This document shows positions 7,170 through 16,024 of a stretch of 26,600 bases of DNA, piece by piece. Both the position numbers and the translations under genes were made by a program. The stretch covers positions 1-26,600 of the forward strand of contig DASTLT010000166.1 of the NCBI GenBank assembly GCA_035714625.1, written 5' to 3'. Each line of letters opens with the position of its first letter. Positions within the stretch are counted from its first letter, which is position 1. The notes beneath the pieces were generated by a model. It made no database searches and was not told the origin of the DNA. It was given only the letters and a program-made list of their open reading frames with translations. This stretch comes from GCA-003244245 sp035714625. GTDB lineage: Bacteria; Actinomycetota; Actinomycetes; Mycobacteriales; Pseudonocardiaceae.

Positions 7170-7318
7170 TGGAGCACGAAGAGCACGAGGAGTACGAACT
7201 GAATGTCCGCCTGGTCGACGCCGGCTCCGTCGCGAGCGGTCACGCCACCAGCACCGACGACAACTGCGGCTCGGGCGACACGGACTCGGAGGCCTGCTCG
7301 GGCGGCAGCGGTCGCTGA
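7169..7318 (+). CDS. FxLD-type lanthipeptide precursor peptide
   Basis: A 49-residue peptide overlaps the methyltransferase stop by one base (TGATG) and has a good ribosome site, AAAGGA, ending 8 bases before the ATG. The leader is acidic (MEHEEHEEYELNVRLVDAG). It carries the FxLD-like signature as YELNVRLVDAG, where family leaders typically have F-x-L-D-V-R-V-V-E-A-G. The core holds TDDNCGS, similar to the TDDGCGS seen in this family, and ends EACSGGSGR. It has two cysteines (33 and 43) and eight Ser/Thr from residue 27 onward, as needed for lanthionine rings. The core aspartates 30/31 would suit methylation by the upstream enzyme. Placement between methyltransferase and dehydratase fits. 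The F-to-Y and D-to-N changes in the FxLD motif are unusual. Confidence 0.82.
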   Translation: MEHEEHEEYELNVRLVDAGSVASGHATSTDDNCGSGDTDSEACSGGSGR

Positions 7319-7403
7319 ACCCCGCCCACCCAACGAGCCCGGCGGGCGTCTAGGGGCCGGGCCCGCCCTCCTTTCCGCCAACCCCCGGAACGCGGAGCGA
7401 GAA

Positions 7404-8729
7404 ATGTTCCACACGGCGCACGCGGCGTTGATCAGAGCCGCCGCCTACCCCCAAGATCTACGGCTGCCCGCGTGGCCCGACCTGACCGTGGACCGGCCCG
7501 AAGCGTGGCTGAAGTGGCTGCGGGAGGTGTGGGCGCTGCCGGAGTTCGCGGCTGCCGTCGGGCAGGCCGCGCCGCACCTGACCGCCCAGATCACCCGCGC
7601 TCTCGCCCGAGAGCCGATGACAATGCGCAGGCTACGACGTGTGGTGGAGGCGACGGTCCGGTATCTGCTGCGGTGGACGACCCGGGCGACCCCCTTCGGC
7701 AGGTTAGCCGGTGTGGCGCCGGTCGAGTTCGGCCCCCGCGCGGTGGTCCGCTGGGGGGAGCGGCATCACGAGGCGACCCGGCCGGACGACCGTTTCATCG
7801 CCGAGTACACGGCCGTGGCCGAGCGGGACTTGGAGACGCTGCGCACGGTAGCGGTAGTGACGAACGTGCTGGGGTATCGGCGTGGCGGGGTGTGGGTACT
7901 GCCCTGTGCCCGCGGCGAGGGCAACCGGGTCTGGGATGTGGAGATCGACCTAACCGGCCCGGTGCGGGTGGCGGTCGAGACGGCCAGTGCCCCGATCGCG
8001 TTCCGGGAGCTGGCCGCGAAGGTGGCCGACGAACAGGCAACCGAGACGGCGGCGGCTGAGCGGCTGCTGGGCGCGCTGGTGAACGCGGGGGTGCTGCTCT
8101 CGGCGGTCCGGCCGCCGATGACCGTGCCCGACCCGGCCGCCCACCTGGCCCGCCACATCGACCTCCCCGACCCCGGCGACAGAATCGCGGTCGATATGAG
8201 GGTCGACTGCTCGGTGACGCTGCCCCCCGCGGTGGTCGGTGAGGCGCAGGAGGCCGCGTCCGCGCTCGTCGCCGTCGCGCCGCGCCTGCCCGGCTGGGCC
8301 GCCTACCATCGCGCGTTCATCGAACGGTGGGGTCCGGGCGCGGCCGTGCCGCTCCGTGACGTCCTGCGCGTGCTCGGGTTCCCCGCCGGGTACCGGGGAT
8401 CGTCCCGACGTGACTCGGCAGGATTCACCGCCCGTGACGCTCTGCTCGCCGAGCTCGCCCAGCGGTCCGCCCTGGACGGCTGCGCCGAGGTGGTCCTCGA
8501 TGACGATCTGATCGCCTCGCTGCGCGGCGAGGATGACCGGCCACCGCTCCCGCACACCGAACTACGGTTCACCCTCGCCGCTGCAACACCCCAGGATCCA
8601 GAGCAGGACACCTCCCATATCTGGCAGGCCACCGCGACATCCACGTCGTCGTCGGCCCACTCACGGACCAGCGGGTACATCAGTTTGGGAGAACGTTCTC
8701 CCGGGCAAAATACGCGGCCGCGCGCTTGA
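7404..8729 (+). pseudogene. Lantibiotic dehydratase (LanB-type), truncated
   Basis: ATG 7404 follows GGAGCGAG with suitable spacing; the frame extends upstream but would overlap the precursor. Residues 1-395 match the N-terminal part of LanB-type dehydratases, which glutamylate Ser/Thr in the precursor. Markers are FHTAHAALIRAAA at the start, RRVVEATVRYLLRWTTRATPFGRLAG near residue 80-105, and PPLPHTELRF near the end. Full-size enzymes are about 800-1000 residues or have the elimination domain as a separate protein. Here similarity stops at about 8590, and the last ~45 codons read antisense through an IS3 remnant to a stop at 8729. The rest of the glutamylation domain, and any elimination domain, are missing, so the enzyme is unlikely to work. 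No cyclase (LanC) gene is in the window. Confidence 0.85.
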
Positions 8730-8825
8730 GGATCTCCACCTCAAGCTCCAGCCGGCGCTTGTCCCGGCGGAGCTGGGCAAGCTCTTTTCTCCGCGCTGGT
8801 CAGCCGCGTCTCACTGCCGGACTCA
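8585..8825 (-). mobile_element. IS3-family insertion sequence remnant (orfA end / orfB start)
   Basis: On the minus strand the end of an IS3 OrfA is readable: ELAQLRRDKRRLELEVEILK, then RAAAYFARENVLPN and stop, typical of its leucine-zipper tail. The stop overlaps an ATG (TGATG) that begins OrfB: MYPLVREWADDDVDVAVACQ, which matches the IS3 OrfB N-terminus. OrfB is lost after ~28 residues where the dehydratase sequence begins. Upstream of the tail a one-base frame change separates ETRLTSAEK from KELAQLRR. No complete inverted repeats were seen. The element explains the broken dehydratase. Confidence 0.8.
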
Positions 8826-9043
8826 TCAACCTCGGCATCGCCCAGGATCTCGCGGGCGACAGTCGCCGCGTCCGGGCCGGAGATCCGCACGCCGAGCTGG
8901 GCCGCGCCGTGGGGGAAGAAGGCCCAGTCCCCGCTGCATTCGTGAATGACGACGACAGTGCACCGCTCGCCGTCATCGGTGCGGGTACCGGGCCCGGTCA
9001 GTCGGCGGCGCTCGTTGTCGCGCTGCATGATCGTGGGTTCCAT
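8741..9043 (-). CDS. Small unknown protein, 3' end fused into IS3 remnant
   Basis: ATG 9043 has a purine-rich stretch (AGGGGACAGG) about 7 bases upstream. The first ~70 residues look like a genuine small actinobacterial protein: a charged start (MEPTIMQRDNERRRL), then CTVVVIHECSGDWAFFPHGA and AQLGVRISGPDAATVAREIL. From about residue 75 the frame runs into the IS3 OrfA remnant (ETRLTSAEKR), so the native C-terminus is probably replaced. It lies downstream of, and in the same direction as, the XRE regulator at 9208-10446, 164 bases away, and may be its partner. I do not recognise a named family. The frame is also open upstream to 9184, giving a possible longer start. Confidence 0.5.
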   Translation of the reverse strand: MEPTIMQRDNERRRLTGPGTRTDDGERCTVVVIHECSGDWAFFPHGAAQLGVRISGPDAATVAREILGDAEVDESGSETRLTSAEKRACPAPPGQAPAGA

Positions 9044-9207
9044 CGTGTCGCCTGTCCCCTTGCTGGGTCGTGGACGGTCTGGGTAGGCCTGCCCCGCCGC
9101 GTGGCCGGGGTGAGCACACAGCACGGCGGGGCAGGCGGCCGACCAGCGGCCGTGGGGCGACCAGTGATCGACAGCGCAGAGCATCGCGGATCAGCGACTG
9201 TGGGTGT

Positions 9208-10446
9208 CTACTTGTTGTTGACCTCGCCCAGACCGAACCGGTGGTGCAGGCTGTCCAGCTCCCACACCCGCCGTGGTGCCCGCCGGACCAGGGTGAGCAC
9301 CAGCTCCCGGGCCATCGGGTCCATCCGGATGCGTTGCGGGGCCAGTCGGTCGGCGACATCCAGGTGCCGGATCGCCTCGGCGTCCCGGTCCTTTCGGCTA
9401 TAGACGAGGGCACGAGCCAAATTCAGCCGCAGCGATGCCTCGCGCTCGGCTGAACCGAGGGCGGATAAGTCCAGTTCGGCGCGCATCGTTTCCTCGTACG
9501 CGCGGCCACTATCGGACAGCTCAATACCAATACCCAGTCGCCACAGCGCGACATTGGTCGGCCCGAAATGCTGCAGCATCCCATTGTGCTCACCGATGCG
9601 AACAGCCAAATACTCCGCCTCGGCAAGGTCCGCGCGCGCATCATCGGCACGTCCTTCGCGCGCGGCTGTATGCGCCCGGGCCAGGTGCATGAGACCGGCC
9701 ATTTCGGCGGGCAGGGAGTCCGGGCCGGTGAGGTGGACAGCAGGTGTCAGTTCGTCGATGCCGGTCGTCAGAACGGATGTGGCACGTCGGCGCGCTGCCA
9801 GTCGTGTCAAGGTGAGGGACCAGTACCACCGGGTGAACCCGACGAGACCGGGTGAGCCGTAGCCGAGGGCCACATCGTAACCCCGCTGGGCGGCGGCCGC
9901 CGACAAGTCGACGTTGGCCACGTTACCTGCGACCACACCAGCTACAAAACATGCAACAACCGCGCTGGTGACAGCCCGGTCCCGTTCCTCGCCGCGCGTG
10001 GTGAGAGCGTGCACCTGTAATTCGGTGAGCAAGGTACCGATATCCTTGCCGGCGAGTGAATAGCGCGCTTGAGTGCAGTGCTCGTTGGCGTTGTCTGCCA
10101 ATAGCACGAGTTGCTCCAGCGGTCGCGGACTGACGTCGGGGACGTCGTCGGGGCCATAGTCGTTCAGCACGAGCTGAATTCCCGGCACCGTCGCGAAGGT
10201 CTCCTGGGCGTCCCGGTCGAGGAGGTGGTAGGGCTGGCCGGTCAGGTCCGCCACCGAGCAACTCAGCACCTCGGCGAGGTCTTCGAGCAAGCCACGCCGG
10301 TTGAACCCGCGCTCTCCGCGTTCCAGCATCGAGAGGTACTGCTTGCTCCGACCGACCAGCCCGGCCACCACGTCCAGGCTCAACCCGCGACGCTTGCGGA
10401 TCGTGCGCAGCCGCTGGCCGGTTGTGCGCGCTTCGTCATCAGTCAC
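9208..10446 (-). CDS. XRE-family regulator with TPR-like C-terminal domain
   Basis: Starting at GTG 10446 the product has 412 residues. A cro/C1-type helix-turn-helix covers about residues 7-62 (QRLRTIRKRRGLSLDVVAGL, GRSKQYLSMLERGERGF, LEDLAEVL). The remaining ~340 residues are alpha-helical repeats: YSLAGKDIGTLLTELQVHAL, AGLMHLARAHTAAREGRADD, AEAEYLAVRIGEHN and REASLRLNLARALVYSRKDR. Length and layout match actinomycete XRE regulators that bind a peptide or partner through the repeat domain. No ribosome site precedes the start. TAGCAT at 10464-10459 could be a -10 box for a near-leaderless transcript. A small protein gene follows downstream. Its ligand and target are unknown. Confidence 0.88.
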   Translation of the reverse strand: MTDDEARTTGQRLRTIRKRRGLSLDVVAGLVGRSKQYLSMLERGERGFNRRGLLEDLAEVLSCSVADLTGQPYHLLDRDAQETFATVPGIQLVLNDYGPDDVPDVSPRPLEQLVLLADNANEHCTQARYSLAGKDIGTLLTELQVHALTTRGEERDRAVTSAVVACFVAGVVAGNVANVDLSAAAAQRGYDVALGYGSPGLVGFTRWYWSLTLTRLAARRRATSVLTTGIDELTPAVHLTGPDSLPAEMAGLMHLARAHTAAREGRADDARADLAEAEYLAVRIGEHNGMLQHFGPTNVALWRLGIGIELSDSGRAYEETMRAELDLSALGSAEREASLRLNLARALVYSRKDRDAEAIRHLDVADRLAPQRIRMDPMARELVLTLVRRAPRRVWELDSLHHRFGLGEVNNK

Positions 10447-10468
10447 CAAGCACTCGATGCTAGCCAAT

Positions 10469-10725
10469 CTAAGCGGGTGACTCTCCGATGAGGCCGCTGA
10501 ATTGCGTGACGAGGTCGTCCTCGCTGGTGCCGCCGTCGGGGTCGGCGACCGTGGGGCTTTGGGCCAGCACGTCATTGTCGATGGGGCCGGCCCAGAACGG
10601 GGCGAGCCGGCCCAGGCCGCTCTGGCCCACCAGGTCGGCGATAAGGTCCACGCACGGCGCAACACAGCGGCGGCGCAGGTCCGCCCGTCCGTATCCGACG
10701 GTGGCGGGGCCGGTGCGGACCGGCG
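10469..10725 (-). pseudogene. Unidentified C-terminal protein fragment
   Basis: A minus-strand frame ending at 10469 gives about 80 residues that read like real protein: VDLIADLVGQSGLGRLAPFW, then AGPIDNDVLAQSP, and an acidic end DLVTQFSGLIGESPA. There is no convincing start; upstream the frame becomes low-complexity and antisense to a LuxR remnant. The stop lies 23 bases before the XRE start, so it may be the tail of a former upstream gene. I do not recognise the family. It may also be chance coding. Confidence 0.3.
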
Positions 10726-10734
10726 CCCGGGCCC

Positions 10735-10990
10735 GGGCCTTGGTGGCGGTCGCCAGTGGTGATCTGGACGCTGCGGGGGCAGCGGTGGATGCGGCACTGG
10801 CAGCGAGCGAACGCCTGGAGATGCCGTTCGAGCGGGCGCGGACGCTGGTGGTGGCCGGGCGGACGAACCGGGAGGTGGCTGCGGAGCTGTGCCTCGCGGT
10901 CAGCACGGCGAGGCGGCCCTGTGGAAGGTCTACCGCAAGCTCGACGTGCGCTCTCGCACCGAACTGGCCACCCGGCTCATACCGCACTGA
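10735..10990 (+). pseudogene. LuxR-family regulator, C-terminal remnant
   Basis: The plus strand reads VAVASGDLDAAGAAVDAALA, which resembles the helical repeats of large LuxR/MalT-type regulators. It then passes straight into VAGRTNREVAAELCLAVST of the LuxR helix-turn-helix. The LTPTE-type first helix region that should lie between is missing. After a one-base shift the frame continues AALWKVYRKLDVRSRTELAT, the classic end of a LuxR domain, with a stop at about 10990. An internal deletion plus a frameshift mean the gene is dead. It ends 16 bases before purL. Confidence 0.8.
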
Positions 10991-11005
10991 TCGTAGGCTC
11001 GGGGG

Positions 11006-13282
<2,277 letters not shown>

Positions 13283-13320
13283 CCGCCCAGGTAGCCGGAA
13301 GGGCTCGGTAAGGTGCCGCA

Positions 13321-13716
13321 GTGCCCCCACGTCGGGTTGCCCCGGACGAGTTGCGGGCGGCGGTCGCGGCGCTCACCCCGTGGCTGGACGGGCAGGCGCC
13401 GCCGCCCGCGCGCGCCGAGCTGGCGGCGGCCGTCCGGCTGAGCTTGCGCACCCTCGCCCAGATGGCTCCCGGGGCCACGGTGGAGGTGCGGGTTCCGCCG
13501 CTGGCCGCCGTGCAGTGCGGGCCCGGGCCCCGGCATACCCGGGGCACCCCGCCCAACGTGGTGGAGACCGACCCGCGGACCTGGCTGGAACTCGCCACCG
13601 GCCGGATGCGCTGGGCGGCGGCGCTGGCCGCGGGGCGGGTGGTGGCTTCCGGCACCCGGGCCGACCTCTCGGGATGGCTGCCGCTGAGCACTGCCGGCGG
13701 AGCACAGCGGGGCTAG
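13321..13716 (+). CDS. Sterol carrier-like family protein
   Basis: The 131-residue protein lies 38 bases after purL, where many actinobacteria carry a gene called sterol carrier family protein. It has AVRLSLRTLAQMAPGATVEVRVPP near residues 38-62, AVQCGPGPRHTRGTPPNVVETD near 62-84, and TWLELATGRMRWAAAL and DLSGWLPL toward the end. This is an SCP2-like fold pattern: a hydrophobic-ligand pocket closed by the final helix. There are no membrane segments. GTG 13321 is used; the native ligand is not known. The conserved place beside purL suggests co-transcription rather than a role in purine synthesis. Confidence 0.8.
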   Translation: MPPRRVAPDELRAAVAALTPWLDGQAPPPARAELAAAVRLSLRTLAQMAPGATVEVRVPPLAAVQCGPGPRHTRGTPPNVVETDPRTWLELATGRMRWAAALAAGRVVASGTRADLSGWLPLSTAGGAQRG

Positions 13717-13722
13717 CGGCGG

Positions 13723-13750
13723 GCCACTGCGAGCTAAAGTTCGCAGTGGC
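13723..13750. terminator. Perfect 10-bp hairpin after purL / sterol-carrier-like genes
   Basis: GCCACTGCGA (13723-13732) and TCGCAGTGGC (13741-13750) are exact inverted repeats around an 8-base AT-rich loop. The hairpin begins 7 bases after the preceding stop codon, as expected for a terminator. No T-tract follows, which is common in high-GC actinobacteria. A symmetric repressor site is the alternative. Confidence 0.6.
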
Positions 13751-13872
13751 ACAATACCGGCGGGAGTTGCTGGTGCACGCCCCGTGACGGTCACCAGCAC
13801 ACCTATCCGGCTGAGGTCAGTGGCGCTGGGGCACCCGGACCGGGGCCCGGAGGTAGGGGAGGAGTCGCCGTC

Positions 13873-15990
13873 GTGGCCGCGCAGCAGCGGTCGCGAGGCG
13901 GGTGGGCCGCATCGGGTAAGGGGATCGTGATGAGATCGGCATTCGTCCGGGTCTGGGCGAAGGCGGTGGCGGATACCAACGCGGTCGGGCTGGACCAGGC
14001 CGAGCTGGAGGTGTTGCTCGGGGGGTACGCCCGAAAGCTGGTGGACGCGCTGTGCTCCGAGCCGTTCTGTCCCGGGCAGGCCGCCGACGTTGGCGCGCAA
14101 CTGGTGGCGGTGGATGTCACCAGCGCGGAAGCGCTGCGGCGGACCATCGAGCTGATCGGGCGAGAGCTGGGCGGCGGGGTCTGCGACGAGCGGGTGGCGG
14201 CGGTGCAGGGTGCCCTGGCCGGTGGGTATGCCCGGGAGCTACGCGAGGCCACCCACCTGGAGCAGGAGTCGGTGCTGCGCGCCGTGCTGGCTGCCCGGCG
14301 CAGCACCGAGGACGCGCTGCGGGCCAGCGACGCCCGGTTTCATGCCGTGTTCAGCCAGACCGGCGTGGGGATCGCGATCATCGATCTGGACGGGGTGGTG
14401 CTGGACGCCAACGCGGCGCTGCTGGCGATGCTCGGCCTTGCGCTCGAGGAGGTGGCCGGGCTCGGGATCATCGACCTGGTGCACCCCGCCGATCGGGCGA
14501 AGGTTCAGGCGGTGGCCCGGCAGTTGCTGTCCGGGCGGCAGGATCACTTCCGGTTGCCTTCGCGGCTGGTGCGGGCCGACGGCAACGTGCTGTGGGCCCA
14601 ACTGTCCGCGACGTTGGTGCGCGGGGAGGACGGGATGTCCCGGTTCTGGGTGGTGATGGCCGAGGACGTCACCGACCGGTACCGGCTGCAGAGCCGGCTG
14701 CGCCACCAGGCGCTGCACGATCCGCTGACCCAGTTACCCAACCGGGCGCTGTTCCTGGAGCGGCTGACCGCAGTGTGCACCAGTGGCGTCGGCCGGATCG
14801 GGCTGTGCTATCTGGACCTGGACAGCTTCAAGATGATCAATGACAGTCTGGGCCACGATGTCGGTGACCAGTTGCTGGTGGCGGTGGCCCGGCGACTGCA
14901 CACCTGCGCCCGGGGTGCGGCCCGGCTGGCGGCCCGGATGGGCGGGGACGAGTTCGTCGTCCTGGTCGAGAACTGTGCGGGCACCGAGGAGGCCGTCGCG
15001 GTGGCGGACGGGGTGCTCAGGGCGCTCGCGGAGCCGGTGCGCATCGCCGGGCACGAGCTGGTGGTCAGCGCGAGCATCGGAGTCGTCGAGTGCGCGGTGA
15101 ACGGCACCAGCCCGGCGGAGGTGATGCAGGCCGCGGACATCACCCTCTACTGGGCCAAGGGCGAGGGAAAGGGACGCTGGGCACTCTACGACGCCGACCG
15201 GCACGCCCGTCAGGTCGCCCGGTTCACCCTGGCTGCGACCATGCCGGCGGCGCTGGAACGGGAGGAGTTCTACCTCGACTACCAGCCGCTGGTGCGCCTG
15301 GCGGACTCGAAGGTGGTCGGGGCGGAGGCACTGGTGCGCTGGCGGCACCCGCAGTGGGGACGGCTGGGTCCGGACCGATTCATCGGGCTGGCCGAGGAGA
15401 CCGGGCTCATCGTGCCGCTCGGGCAGTGGGTGCTGCGCCAGGCGTGCTGGCAGGCCACCCAGTGGGCGGGCGGGTTCGTCTCGGTCAACCTCGCCGAGCG
15501 CCAGGTCCGGGATCCCCGGATCGTCGACGTGGTGTCGGCGGTGCTCGACGAGACCGGGTTGAGCGCGTCCCGGCTGCAGCTCGAGCTGACCGAGAGCGCG
15601 GCGATGGGTACCGACCAGGAGGTGCTGCGCACCCTGCACCGGCTGGCTGACCTGGGGGTGCAGATCGCGATTGACGACTTCGGCACCGGCTACTCCAACC
15701 TCGCCTACCTGCGCCGCCTCCCGGTGCATGCGTTGAAGATCGCCGGGGCGTTCATGGACGGGTTGCAATCCCCGACCGGTGACCCGGCGGACCAGCGGAT
15801 CGTGGAGACCCTGGTGTCGCTGGCGCACACCCTGCGGCTGACCGTCACCGCCGAGAACGTGGAGACCGAGGTCCAGGCGGCCCGGCTGCGCGCCATCGGG
15901 TGCGACTCCGCCCAGGGCTACCTGTACGCCCGTCCGGGTCCGCCGCAGGTCATCACCAGCCTGCTCGCGGCCCCCACGATGGGCGTATGA
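13873..15990 (+). CDS. PAS-GGDEF-EAL cyclic-di-GMP turnover protein
   Basis: The 705-residue protein combines a conserved actinobacterial N-terminal helical domain (about 20-125: FVRVWAKAVADTNAV, RRTIELIGREL), a PAS domain (about 150-270: HAVFSQTGVGIAIIDLDG), a GGDEF domain and an EAL domain. The cyclase motif GGDEF at about 357-361 is intact. The usual RxxD inhibitory site before it is absent. EAL (485-487) begins EALVRWRHP, and the phosphodiesterase residues appear kept: VSVNLAERQ, ELTESA, DDFGTGYSNL, the lysine of LKI, AENVETE and GCDSAQGYLYARP. No membrane segment was found, so it is cytosolic. GTG 13873 follows a strong ribosome site (GGGGAGGAG, 8 bases); ATG 13930 is an alternative. It interrupts the purL-purF order. 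Confidence 0.93.
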   Translation: MAAQQRSRGGWAASGKGIVMRSAFVRVWAKAVADTNAVGLDQAELEVLLGGYARKLVDALCSEPFCPGQAADVGAQLVAVDVTSAEALRRTIELIGRELGGGVCDERVAAVQGALAGGYARELREATHLEQESVLRAVLAARRSTEDALRASDARFHAVFSQTGVGIAIIDLDGVVLDANAALLAMLGLALEEVAGLGIIDLVHPADRAKVQAVARQLLSGRQDHFRLPSRLVRADGNVLWAQLSATLVRGEDGMSRFWVVMAEDVTDRYRLQSRLRHQALHDPLTQLPNRALFLERLTAVCTSGVGRIGLCYLDLDSFKMINDSLGHDVGDQLLVAVARRLHTCARGAARLAARMGGDEFVVLVENCAGTEEAVAVADGVLRALAEPVRIAGHELVVSASIGVVECAVNGTSPAEVMQAADITLYWAKGEGKGRWALYDADRHARQVARFTLAATMPAALEREEFYLDYQPLVRLADSKVVGAEALVRWRHPQWGRLGPDRFIGLAEETGLIVPLGQWVLRQACWQATQWAGGFVSVNLAERQVRDPRIVDVVSAVLDETGLSASRLQLELTESAAMGTDQEVLRTLHRLADLGVQIAIDDFGTGYSNLAYLRRLPVHALKIAGAFMDGLQSPTGDPADQRIVETLVSLAHTLRLTVTAENVETEVQAARLRAIGCDSAQGYLYARPGPPQVITSLLAAPTMGV

Positions 15991-16024
15991 CGCTGGCCCG
16001 GCACGCCACCGCGCTCGCCGCGCT

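Noticed and set aside
7203..7403. Upstream extension of the dehydratase frame
   Set aside because: It would overlap the precursor peptide in another frame; ATG 7404 has a ribosome site and matches the family N-terminus.
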